Of a stretch of 45,324 bases of DNA, positions 1 through 7,737 are shown piece after piece; within the stretch, counting starts at the first letter, position 1, and each line of letters begins with the position of its first letter. The stretch is from Candidatus Physcousia equi (GTDB lineage Bacteria > Bacteroidota > Bacteroidia > Bacteroidales > Bacteroidaceae). The translations under genes were made by a program, and so were the position numbers. Below the pieces are notes generated by a model. That model ran no database searches, was not told the DNA's origin, and saw only the letters and a program-made list of their open reading frames with translations. The DNA is taken from contig JAGHUD010000018.1 of assembly GCA_018065005.1 (NCBI GenBank), positions 1 through 45,324 on the forward strand. Direction: 5' to 3'.

Positions 1-103
1 GCTGAGAGGGGGTAATGGGTGTGGGGCGATCTTTGATTTTGTATAATCTGTGGGGCTACAGAACCGCAAAGTGCCCTTTGGAGAAGAAAAACAACCGAAA
101 ATG

Positions 104-135
104 TTTGCCAAATTGGAAAAAAAACTTTAATTTTG
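104..135 (+). promoter_or_regulatory. Bacteroidetes promoter of the GH27 gene
   Basis: TTTG at 104-107, a 20-bp spacer, then TAATTTTG at 128-135, an exact match to TTTG-N20-TAnnTTTG. Transcription would begin near 140, about 23 nt before the ATG at 163. An in-frame TTG at 133 lies inside the -7 box, so it cannot be the start codon. Confidence 0.75.
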
Positions 136-162
136 AACGCTGATACTAACATTCTTAAGAAA

Positions 163-2577
163 ATGACAAAACGATTCCTAACTGTAGCTTTTACGCTTTT
201 CGTTTCACTCTGCGCTTTGGCACAAGAGCTGAATGGGAAGACCTTCAGAGTTTATAACACAACCCGAGCAGGAGTTGGCAACACACTAACGCCCGGCACT
301 CGCTTGTATTGGAAGGCAGGTGCATCTGAGGTAACACTTACCACCACTGCTGAAGAAGACGATGCCAACTTGCTTTGGACTTTTGAAAATGAAAACGGAG
401 GGGTGCTCATTCGCAGTGTAGGGCGCAACGCTTACCTTGCTTCCATTAGCGGTGGAGGTGCTAACGTGAAACTGACGAAAGATGGGGTTGTATACACCAT
501 GACGCAAAACACAGGTGCATTGGCGCCTTGCTATTCCTTCAGCAGTGGAACAAACAAGGCTAACTATCTCTTTGCAGATAATCCTTCGGCTGCAGGACAA
601 AGCTATCGCTTGGATGGCTGGCAAGACGGTAGCAACGAGTTTTTTATGCTTGAAGAGTACGAGGACAAGAGACCACCCTACACCGTCGATACACCAAATA
701 CTCAGTTGGGTGAAGTCGAGCTAGACAATAATGTCTTCAAAGCAACTGCTATGGATGGCTACGAGTTTGACTATTGGAGCGACGGAACAACTACCTATGA
801 CCAGCCAACGCTCGTTTACGAAGGTAAAACTCCTGTGCGCCTCACGGCATTCTTCAAGCAAAAACGTGATAAGACTGCACCACTCCCACCAACCATGGGA
901 TGGAGCTCATGGAACACCTATCACGCCATCATCAGCGCTGACAATATAGCATCGCAAGCTGACGCACTCGTCAGGACTGGCTTGGCAGCGAAAGGATACA
1001 AATATGTGAACATCGACGACGGATTCCAGAAAAACAGAGACGCAGAAGGTAACTTACTCACCGATGGCAATCGCTTTCCAAACGGACTGCAATCTGTAGT
1101 AGACCATATACATGCCCAAGGACTGAAAGCGGGAACCTACTCTGATGCCGGAGCGAATACCTGCGCATCTATGTATGCAGGAGAGACAGGTGGTAAAGGT
1201 GCGGGATTCTACCAACATGAAGACCAGGACTGTGACCTTTACTTCAATAAGTATCGTTTTGATTTCGTCAAAGTCGACTATTGTGGAGCGGGCAACCAAA
1301 ACCTTAATGTGCAAGAACGCTATACCGAAATAAAAAAGGCAATAGATGCCACAGGACGCGACGTGCAATACAACCTCTGCCGATGGGCATACCCAGGCAC
1401 GTGGTCAGGCAAGGTGGCTGACTCATGGCGCACAACTGGCGACATCTGGTCTTACTGGAGCAAAAACCAAGGAGCAAGCTACTCCGTAAAAACGATTATA
1501 CAGGAGAATCTCTACCTCTCTGCCTACTCTTCACCCGGTCACTACAACGACATGGATATGCTTGAAGTGGGCGTAAACCGAGACGGAGGCAAACTCACCA
1601 CACAAGAGAGTAAAACCCACTTTGGCATGTGGTGCATCATGAACTCTCCCCTGCTCATTGGTTGTGATGTGAACACGATCACATCGGAAGACCTTGACAT
1701 ACTCGGCAACGAAGAACTTATCGCTGTTAATCAGGACCCCGTATTCCAACAGGCGTATGTCGTGGCAACCAAGAACGGCACCTATACACTTGTTAAGGAC
1801 TTGGTGGAAGAAAACGGACTGACACGCGCTGTGGCTCTCTATAATCCTACTGATGCTGCTGTCTCAATGACGCTCAACTTCTCCGACATCTGTCTTGCTG
1901 GCAAGGTCAGTGTGCGCAATCTTACCGACCGAAAAGATCTGGGCGATTTTTCTGATAAGTTCACCGCTACCATCCCAGCTCATGGTGCCATCATCTACAA
2001 GGTGAAAGGTGAAGAACGAGTTATTCGCACGTTATATGAAGCAGAGACTGCATTCTGCTCTGCATATAATGAACTGGCAGAACCATTGGGCGCGCTCATC
2101 ACCGAAAATTCATTGTGTTCTGGCGGAATCTGCATCTCATCGTTAGGCAAGACGAAAACAGATGCCTATGGAAACACGGTGAGCAACGACATTTTCTGGA
2201 AGAATATCTATGTACCGGAGAACTGCACCGTCGATCTGGAATTGACTTTCCTCACAGGCGGAGTTCAACGTTATGCCACGCTGCAAGTGAATGGAGAGGA
2301 CGTTGAAAACTTGGCATTCAAGAGCGCTGTTTCTACAAAGGGAAAGAAGACGCAGGCAATACGTCTAAAGGCTGGAAACAACGTTGTCCGACTCTACAAT
2401 GACACGGCTGTGATGCCCGACATCGATTGCATACGTCTCAACAACATCACCACAACAGGTGTGCGAAGTTCACGTTCGTCCCTTTCAAAGAAAACAAGAA
2501 AATATCTTATGAATAAAGGACAAATTGTCATTCGCTCAAACAACCACTTGTATAGCGTGAATGGACAGCTCCACTAA
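163..2577 (+). CDS. Exported GH27 alpha-galactosidase-type glycosidase with C-terminal CBM35-like domain
   Basis: Predicted to hydrolyse terminal alpha-D-galactosides, or beta-L-arabinopyranosides as some GH27 members do, outside the cytoplasm. The first 21 residues form a signal peptide ending ALAQ. Residues about 22-150 look like a beta-trefoil/ricin-like module. The catalytic barrel starts near PPTMGWSSWNTY and carries FVKVDYCG with putative nucleophile D372 and SWRTTGDI with putative acid/base D427. A C-terminal module starting with LYEAE resembles CBM35/CBM6. The last 40 residues (ending HLYSVNGQLH) resemble degenerate C-terminal tails seen on Prevotella secreted proteins; a type IX secretion role is only a guess. 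The ATG at 163 is chosen because it heads the signal peptide and lies just after the promoter. Family is clear; substrate is not. Confidence 0.88.
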   Translation: MTKRFLTVAFTLFVSLCALAQELNGKTFRVYNTTRAGVGNTLTPGTRLYWKAGASEVTLTTTAEEDDANLLWTFENENGGVLIRSVGRNAYLASISGGGANVKLTKDGVVYTMTQNTGALAPCYSFSSGTNKANYLFADNPSAAGQSYRLDGWQDGSNEFFMLEEYEDKRPPYTVDTPNTQLGEVELDNNVFKATAMDGYEFDYWSDGTTTYDQPTLVYEGKTPVRLTAFFKQKRDKTAPLPPTMGWSSWNTYHAIISADNIASQADALVRTGLAAKGYKYVNIDDGFQKNRDAEGNLLTDGNRFPNGLQSVVDHIHAQGLKAGTYSDAGANTCASMYAGETGGKGAGFYQHEDQDCDLYFNKYRFDFVKVDYCGAGNQNLNVQERYTEIKKAIDATGRDVQYNLCRWAYPGTWSGKVADSWRTTGDIWSYWSKNQGASYSVKTIIQENLYLSAYSSPGHYNDMDMLEVGVNRDGGKLTTQESKTHFGMWCIMNSPLLIGCDVNTITSEDLDILGNEELIAVNQDPVFQQAYVVATKNGTYTLVKDLVEENGLTRAVALYNPTDAAVSMTLNFSDICLAGKVSVRNLTDRKDLGDFSDKFTATIPAHGAIIYKVKGEERVIRTLYEAETAFCSAYNELAEPLGALITENSLCSGGICISSLGKTKTDAYGNTVSNDIFWKNIYVPENCTVDLELTFLTGGVQRYATLQVNGEDVENLAFKSAVSTKGKKTQAIRLKAGNNVVRLYNDTAVMPDIDCIRLNNITTTGVRSSRSSLSKKTRKYLMNKGQIVIRSNNHLYSVNGQLH

Positions 2578-2665
2578 CCTCTCTCCCCATTGACGATCCT
2601 CAGTCCCCCGTAAATCTGTCTCACATAAAATAGTTGAGAATAGATGCGAAAGCACCAAAGAACAG

Positions 2666-2755
2666 CTTTGGAACTCGCTATATAGAGATAACTTGGAACT
2701 CGCCATACAGAACTTAGTTCGCGCTCTCCATAATGAGTGAACTTGGAACTCGGTA
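2666..2755. repeat. Short imperfect repeats containing TTGGAACTCG
   Basis: The motif (C)TTGGAACTCG followed by an A/T-rich tetramer appears near 2667, at 2692 and at 2742, with a degenerate copy (CTTAGTTCGCG) at 2712. The two best copies are 50 bp apart. The 2578-2800 gap has no gene; open frames through it are repeat-driven. No function is evident. Confidence 0.55.
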
Positions 2756-2800
2756 CACAAAGCGTCTTTTGTACTTTTCTATAAAAAATTTGAAAAAAAA

Positions 2801-2832
2801 TTTGGAGAAGTGAGAGAATTGACGTACCTTTG
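2801..2832 (+). promoter_or_regulatory. Promoter of tRNA-Pro
   Basis: TTTG at 2801-2804, 20-bp spacer, TACCTTTG at 2825-2832: a perfect Bacteroidetes promoter about 40 bp upstream of the mature tRNA 5' end. Confidence 0.75.
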
Positions 2833-2871
2833 CAACAGAAAAACCAAATTACATCACCATTCTTGGTGAAT

Positions 2872-2944
2872 CGGGGTGTAGCGCAGTTGGTAGCGTTCCT
2901 GGTTTGGGACCAGGCGGTCGCCCGTTCGAGTCGGGTCGCCCCGA
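2872..2944 (+). tRNA. tRNA-Pro (anticodon UGG)
   Basis: A 73-nt cloverleaf. The acceptor stem pairs CGGGGTG (2872-2878) with CGCCCCG (2937-2943), with one G-U pair. The anticodon arm is CCTGG-TTTGGGA-CCAGG, giving anticodon TGG. The T arm contains GTTCGAGTC. The discriminator is A2944. CCA is not encoded (CAA follows), so the tRNA nucleotidyltransferase must add it. It stands alone with its own promoter and terminator and is not part of a tRNA cluster. Confidence 0.97.
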
Positions 2945-2985
2945 CAAAAAACGGTTGAATAACAATCAACCACTAACAAAGAAAT

Positions 2986-3027
2986 AAACCGTCAGTTGGC
3001 AATTATAAAGCCTCTGACGGTTTTTTG
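2986..3027 (+). terminator. Rho-independent terminator after tRNA-Pro
   Basis: AAACCGTCAG (2986-2995) pairs with CTGACGGTTT (3014-3023) around an 18-nt loop, within a T6 run. A small hairpin (GGTTGA/TCAACC, 2953-2971) lies between it and the tRNA. Confidence 0.8.
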
Positions 3028-3060
3028 CGTTTTCAGCATTATATTTGTATAATTTGGACC

Positions 3061-3142
3061 CAGTGGAAATTTAGTGGCCCCGAAAAGTTCTTCCTCTTGA
3101 GACTTTCTAAGATTTATGCCTATTCCTACTAAATTTCCACTG
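3061..3142. repeat. Perfect 15-bp inverted repeat
   Basis: CAGTGGAAATTTAGT at 3061-3075 is exactly complementary to ACTAAATTTCCACTG at 3128-3142, with a 52-nt loop. It sits just before the 48-bp tandem repeats. A TATATTTG box lies at 3040-3047 but has no well-spaced -33 element. Confidence 0.7.
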
Positions 3143-3151
3143 AGACACTTT

Positions 3152-3343
3152 GAATCTCACCATAGAACGAGACTTGGTTTCTTGCACTCCCTCTTTTGGG
3201 AATCTCGCTGTAGAACGAGACTTGGTCTTTTGCACTCTCTCTCTTGGGAATCTGGCTGTAGAACGAGACTTGGTCTCTTGCACTCCCTCTTTTGGGAATC
3301 TCGCTGTAAAGGGAAAGGTGGTCTCTTGCACACCCTCTGCTTG
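3152..3343. repeat. Four-copy 48-bp tandem repeat
   Basis: Copies start at 3152, 3200, 3248 and 3296, exactly 48 bp apart, each opening with GAATCT. Copies 1-3 are nearly identical; copy 4 diverges in its middle and end. Because 48 is a multiple of three and the unit lacks stops in several frames, open frames run through on both strands. I see no start-site or codon evidence that any is translated. The 3028-3445 gap holds only this array and the adjacent inverted repeat. Confidence 0.9.
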
Positions 3344-3445
3344 TTGGGCAGAGAATACCAGAGCTGTGGCAATGTTGTGTGTGGGCAACACCTTACCATA
3401 GCGTGAAAGGATGTGGAGTGGTTCGGAAAGGAGAAAAGATATTCC

Positions 3446-4765
3446 TCATAGCAAGTCAGGGAGCTGGAACAGTTTTTGGCTGTTGCTTCCTTTTATGAGG
3501 ATGATATAGCCTTGCGGCTTATCGTCTTTCAATCGTTCTTTTACCTCCTCTGCGTCAGCAAAAATGTGCCATCCCTGTGGAGAAGGCTGAGGCATAACTT
3601 TCGCAAACTCTCCACCTACGAGCCAGACACGGTCAATGAATTTGTCTGTTCCTGGTGTCTGAGAAGAAAGCAATCGATCTATGATAGTCTCATGTTCGCT
3701 TCGACTTGCTTCGCCAAGCTCAGCCATCATGCCCAATATGACCATTTTGCGTGCTTCGCTGATCAACTCAAAGTTGTCAAGCGCTACCTTCATCGATGAG
3801 GGATTAGCATTGTAGGCATCCACGATGAGTTTATTATTTGGCGTCAGCCGAAACTCTGATCTGCTGTTTGTAGGTGTGTATTCAGAAATAGCGTCGTTGA
3901 TGTCCGCAGGCGTTATGCTGAACGCCAATCCCACGCTGATAGCAGCACGCACATTGGCAATATTATAGGCTCCCACGAGTTTTGTGGAAATGCAGTGCCA
4001 GTTATCGGCATGATTCTCGCGCCATTGCACAGTGAGAAAACTGCTGCAATCCTTGACGCATCCTTCCACGTATGGGAGGATGCCAAGACCTCTCTCCTGC
4101 GCCATACCGCGCAGGTCGTCGTCAGCTTCATTCAAGAAAGCCTTGCACCCACGCTTCTTGAGGTCATCATAAAGTTCACCTTTTGTGCGTTTCACCCCTT
4201 CAAAGGAGCCAAAACCTTCAAGGTGCGCACGGCCGACGTTCGTGATTAGCCCATAATCTGCCTGCACCATCTGACAAAGAAACGCAATCTCACCAGGGTG
4301 GTTTGCTCCCGTCTCCACAACGGCTACCTCATGTTCTGGGCGTATGCGCAGCAAAGTGCGCGGGACACCGATATGGTTGTTCAGATTGCCTTGTGTGAAG
4401 AGCACATTGAATTTCTTAGCCAGCACTGCACTTACGAGTTCCTTTGTCGTCGTTTTTCCGTTGGTGCCTGTAATCTGCAATATAGGAATGGAGAGACTCT
4501 TGCGATGAAGTTGCGCCAGTTGCTGTAGTGTATCGAGCACATTGTCGACTTGAATGTAGCGTGCGTCGCCTTCTTCAACCACGCTTTTGTCATCTACGAC
4601 AGCATAAGCACAGCCCGCTTCCAGAGCCTTGCTGGCAAACTGATTGCCGTCAAAAGATGCACCCTTGAGGGCAAAGAACACACTCCCTTTCTCGCACTGA
4701 CGAGTATCTGTAGTGATGATGGGATGTTGCTTGTATATCTCGTAAATGTCTGTAAGCGTCATCAT
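3446..4765 (-). CDS. murF: UDP-N-acetylmuramoyl-tripeptide--D-alanyl-D-alanine ligase
   Basis: Cytoplasmic ATP-dependent ligase adding D-Ala-D-Ala to the UDP-MurNAc-tripeptide, the last soluble step of peptidoglycan precursor synthesis. The Mur-ligase P-loop GTNGKTT lies at about residues 100-106, followed by VVETGANHPGEIAFL and the C-terminal LIVDAYNANPSSM motif typical of MurF. About 439 residues, normal for the family. The frame is open 58 codons further upstream, but that stretch is not MurF-like and spans the likely promoter. The start is the tandem ATGATG at 4760-4765, and either ATG may be used. It is divergent from folP and not next to other mur genes. Confidence 0.95.
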   Translation of the reverse strand: MMTLTDIYEIYKQHPIITTDTRQCEKGSVFFALKGASFDGNQFASKALEAGCAYAVVDDKSVVEEGDARYIQVDNVLDTLQQLAQLHRKSLSIPILQITGTNGKTTTKELVSAVLAKKFNVLFTQGNLNNHIGVPRTLLRIRPEHEVAVVETGANHPGEIAFLCQMVQADYGLITNVGRAHLEGFGSFEGVKRTKGELYDDLKKRGCKAFLNEADDDLRGMAQERGLGILPYVEGCVKDCSSFLTVQWRENHADNWHCISTKLVGAYNIANVRAAISVGLAFSITPADINDAISEYTPTNSRSEFRLTPNNKLIVDAYNANPSSMKVALDNFELISEARKMVILGMMAELGEASRSEHETIIDRLLSSQTPGTDKFIDRVWLVGGEFAKVMPQPSPQGWHIFADAEEVKERLKDDKPQGYIILIKGSNSQKLFQLPDLL

Positions 4766-4886
4766 GAGTTGGTATTGAATGGATGTTGTTCTATAGGTAT
4801 GAGAAGCAGAGTCATCAGGAGCAACGATGCTGAGTGAGCACGCCCTAAAGTCAAACTGTCGCCATGGCGAATGCGCAGAAAACGCA

Positions 4887-4894
4887 CAAAGATA
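4887..4894 (-). promoter_or_regulatory. -7 box upstream of murF
   Basis: On the minus strand TATCTTTG matches TAnnTTTG. The -33 element is weak. A start near 4880 would give a leader of about 115 nt to the murF ATG. Confidence 0.5.
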
Positions 4895-4999
4895 ACAATA
4901 ATTATAATAATGTACGCACGAAAGAACCTTTTTTATCATTTTTTCTCAATCGCATTATATTTTTTTATTCGATAGGAGGTTTCTGACTAATATTTTGTG

Positions 5000-5007
5000 T
5001 AATTTTG
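5000..5007 (+). promoter_or_regulatory. -7 box immediately upstream of folP
   Basis: TAATTTTG ends five bases before the folP ATG at 5013, so the transcript would have almost no leader. No convincing -33 element is seen. Confidence 0.5.
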
Positions 5008-5012
5008 CATTT

Positions 5013-5879
5013 ATGATTTCAACGCAAACACACACACTCAATTTGCATGGACGCCTGCTCAATTTGAGCATGCCACGTGTAATGGGCATACTCAATGTCA
5101 CGCCCGACTCTTTCTATGCAGCATCGCGAAAGCAGACCGAGGAAGCCATCATCGGTCGTGTAAGTGAAATAATGCTGCAAGGTGGTGACATAGTCGACAT
5201 AGGCGCTTACTCCAGTCGCCCCGGTGCAGCCGACGTGAGCCCAGAGGAAGAAATGGAAAGACTTGCTCGCGCTTTGAGCATCATCCGCCACGAGTATCCA
5301 CAAGTCATCATCAGTGTTGACACCTTTCGAGCAAGCGTAGCAGCACGTTGCGTAGAGCAGTATGGCGTGGACATCATCAACGATATTTCAGGTGGAGAGC
5401 TGGATAAGGAGATGTTCCCGACGGTTGCGCGGCTTCAAGTCCCCTACATTCTCATGCACATGCAGGGCACGCCACAGAACATGCAAGATCATCCGCAATA
5501 CAGAGATGTGGTGAGCGAGGTGCTGCAATACCTTGGACGTAAGGTGGACGAACTGCACGAACTCGGAGTGAACGACATCATCCTCGATCCCGGCTACGGT
5601 TTTGGAAAGACGTTGGAACAGAACTGCGAACTTCTGCGCATGCAGCACAGCCTACTTGAGTTGAACCTCCCCATTCTCGTCGGTGTGTCGAGAAAGTCAA
5701 TGATCTATCGCATACTCGGCAACACACCCGAAGAAGCCCTCAATGGCACAACCGTGCTGCACACCATGTCGTTGCTACAGGGCGCCAACATACTGCGCGT
5801 TCACGACGTGCGCGAAGCAGTAGAAGCCTGTCGTATCGTCAAGACAATCACATCACAACCTCATAACATACGAGTTTAG
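5013..5879 (+). CDS. folP: Dihydropteroate synthase
   Basis: Condenses 6-hydroxymethyl-dihydropterin pyrophosphate with p-aminobenzoate in folate synthesis; target of sulfonamides. The 288-residue TIM-barrel protein has both family signatures: GILNVTPDSF (about 25-34) and DIGAYSSRPGA (about 62-72), then SVDTFRA, NDISGG, LDPGYGFGKT and VGVSRKSM. The ATG at 5013 is preferred over an in-frame TTG at 4995, since family N-termini begin near here and the -7 box overlaps the longer reading. It is followed after only 6 bp by cdaA, so the two are very likely co-transcribed. Confidence 0.95.
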   Translation: MISTQTHTLNLHGRLLNLSMPRVMGILNVTPDSFYAASRKQTEEAIIGRVSEIMLQGGDIVDIGAYSSRPGAADVSPEEEMERLARALSIIRHEYPQVIISVDTFRASVAARCVEQYGVDIINDISGGELDKEMFPTVARLQVPYILMHMQGTPQNMQDHPQYRDVVSEVLQYLGRKVDELHELGVNDIILDPGYGFGKTLEQNCELLRMQHSLLELNLPILVGVSRKSMIYRILGNTPEEALNGTTVLHTMSLLQGANILRVHDVREAVEACRIVKTITSQPHNIRV

Positions 5880-5885
5880 CCATCC

Positions 5886-6662
5886 GTGTCCTTTACAGTA
5901 AGCATAAAAGATATCATTGACATACTGCTCACAGCAGTCATTCTCTTCTATTTCTATAAGGTGATGCGCCAGACACGCTCTGTCCGCGTCTTCTCTGGTG
6001 TGCTCATTTTCATCACCTCGTGGATTGTCATTTCCAAGATATTGGAGATGCGACTTCTTGGAAGCCTGCTTGACCAGTTGATCAATGTCGGTGCCATCGC
6101 GCTCATCGTCCTTTTTCAAGACGAAATCCGGCACTTCTTCTACAACCTTGGCGCCCATCACCGCATGGGGCGTTTAGTTAGACTCATCAAGGGCGAGCGC
6201 AGCAAAAGTGAATATCGCCACCAGCTCGAGGAGATCTACCCCATTGTGATGGCTTGCCTCAACATGTCCAAGCAAAAGATGGGCGCACTCATCGTTGTGC
6301 AAAACGATTTGCCGCTTGGCGACTTTATCGACACGGGTGAGAAGATAGATGCACACGTGAGCCAACGCCTGATTGAGAACATATTTTTCAAGAACTCACC
6401 GCTGCACGACGGAGCCATGATTGTGAAGGACGGACGCATCATGGCAGCAGCGTGCATCATGCCAACCTCACACGACCCCGACATCCCAAAAGAGTTTGGA
6501 TTGCGCCATCGCGCAGCCAAAGGAACATCCAATGAAACGGATGCCATCTCCATCGTTGTGAGCGAAGAAACGGGACACATCACAGCAGCCTACCGCAGCA
6601 AGTTCAAAATGCACGTGACAAGCGAGGAACTCGAAGAGATGCTGATGAAAGGTGGGTTCTGA
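5886..6662 (+). CDS. cdaA: Membrane diadenylate cyclase CdaA (c-di-AMP synthase)
   Basis: Joins two ATP into cyclic di-AMP, a second messenger linked to potassium, osmotic and cell-wall balance. Three membrane helices at about residues 10-24, 36-53 and 62-78 precede the DAC domain, which shows the catalytic DGA motif (175-177, in SPLHDGAMIV) and the nucleotide-binding GLRHRAA motif (206-211). Length 258 is usual for CdaA. The start is GTG at 5886, 6 bp after the folP stop. In Firmicutes cdaA is followed by cdaR and glmM; here neither follows, but a YbbR protein is encoded at 36086-37069. Confidence 0.94.
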   Translation: MSFTVSIKDIIDILLTAVILFYFYKVMRQTRSVRVFSGVLIFITSWIVISKILEMRLLGSLLDQLINVGAIALIVLFQDEIRHFFYNLGAHHRMGRLVRLIKGERSKSEYRHQLEEIYPIVMACLNMSKQKMGALIVVQNDLPLGDFIDTGEKIDAHVSQRLIENIFFKNSPLHDGAMIVKDGRIMAAACIMPTSHDPDIPKEFGLRHRAAKGTSNETDAISIVVSEETGHITAAYRSKFKMHVTSEELEEMLMKGGF

Positions 6663-6712
6663 TGGAAAGAAGAATTAACATTTATATAATTGACTAAAAA
6701 AAACATACAGCA

Positions 6713-7720
6713 ATGAGTTTAATGCAACAAATCATCGCTCGTGCACAGGCCAACAAACAGCGTATCGTGCTGCCAGAGAGCCTCGAAGAGCGCACCATCA
6801 AAGCTGCAGATATGGCGCAGCGTGACGGATTGGCCGACATTATTTTGATTGGTAATCAAGATGAGATCCTTGCTCAGGCAGAGAAATTAGGGCTTGAACA
6901 CATCAAGGAATGCACCATCATCGACCCCGCAACCAGCGAGAAGACTGAGGAGTATGCCCAACTGCTCACCAAACTGCGCGAGAAGAAAGGCATGACCATT
7001 GAGAAGGCACGCCAGCAGGTGCTCGACCCCCTCTATTTTGGTTGCCTCATCATCAAGAGCGGCGATGCAGACGGACAGATAAGCGGTGCGTTGTCGACCA
7101 CAGGCGACACGCTGCGCCCCGCACTCCAGATTATCAAATGTGCGCCCGGCATTTCCTGCGTGAGCGGTGCCATGCTCATGATTACCGACAAGCCCGAATA
7201 CGGCGAGAATGGCATTCTTGTAGTGGGCGACGTGGCAGTGACCCCCATGCCCGATGCCAGCCAGCTTGCACAGATAGCCGTCTGCACCGCGCAGACAGCT
7301 AAGTCGGTGGCAGGTTTTTCCGATCCGCGCGTAGCCATGCTGAGTTTCTCCACCAAAGGAAGCGCAAAGCATGAAGTGGTGGACAAGGTGGTCGAAGCCA
7401 CACGTCTTGCCAAGGAACTTGACCCCACCCTCAAAGTCGACGGTGAACTTCAGGCAGACGCAGCCCTCGTGCCCGGCGTGGGTGAAAAGAAAGCACCCGG
7501 TTCGGAGATTGCCGGTCATGCCAATGTGCTCGTGTTCCCCTGCCTTGAAGTAGGCAACATCAGCTACAAGCTCGTCCAGCGCCTCGCCGGTGCAGATGCC
7601 ATAGGTCCCATTCTGCAAGGCATCGCACGCCCTGTCAACGACCTCTCCCGCGGTTGCTCGGTCGACGACATCTACAAGATGGTGGCCATCACCGCATGCC
7701 AAGCTCAAGATGCAAAATAA
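6713..7720 (+). CDS. pta: Phosphate acetyltransferase
   Basis: Interconverts acetyl-CoA and acetyl phosphate in acetate fermentation. The 335-residue protein is the short single-domain form without the N-terminal regulatory part of the E. coli enzyme. Family stretches include RIVLPESLEERTIKAA at the N-terminus, SGALSTTGDTLRPALQII in the middle and GVGEKKAPGSEIAGHANVLVFP near the C-terminus. It begins 50 bp after cdaA and is followed 17 bp later by ackA. A near-match -7 box (TATAATTG, 6685-6692) may start a pta-ackA transcript, but read-through from folP-cdaA is possible. Confidence 0.96.
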   Translation: MSLMQQIIARAQANKQRIVLPESLEERTIKAADMAQRDGLADIILIGNQDEILAQAEKLGLEHIKECTIIDPATSEKTEEYAQLLTKLREKKGMTIEKARQQVLDPLYFGCLIIKSGDADGQISGALSTTGDTLRPALQIIKCAPGISCVSGAMLMITDKPEYGENGILVVGDVAVTPMPDASQLAQIAVCTAQTAKSVAGFSDPRVAMLSFSTKGSAKHEVVDKVVEATRLAKELDPTLKVDGELQADAALVPGVGEKKAPGSEIAGHANVLVFPCLEVGNISYKLVQRLAGADAIGPILQGIARPVNDLSRGCSVDDIYKMVAITACQAQDAK

Positions 7721-7737
7721 ACTGAAAAAGAATCACT

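Noticed and set aside
133..162. TTG at 133 as the start of the GH27 gene.
   Set aside because: It lies within the predicted -7 promoter box, and the signal peptide begins at the ATG at 163.
2872..2944. tRNA-Pro as an integration site for a mobile element.
   Set aside because: No integrase gene follows, no duplicate of the tRNA 3' end is visible, and the flanking genes are chromosomal housekeeping genes.
3107..3406. Open frames of 80-96 codons on both strands through the 48-bp repeats, giving 16-residue peptide repeats.
   Set aside because: At least four frames are open at once because the unit length is a multiple of three and lacks stops; no start-site support or codon signal favours any one.
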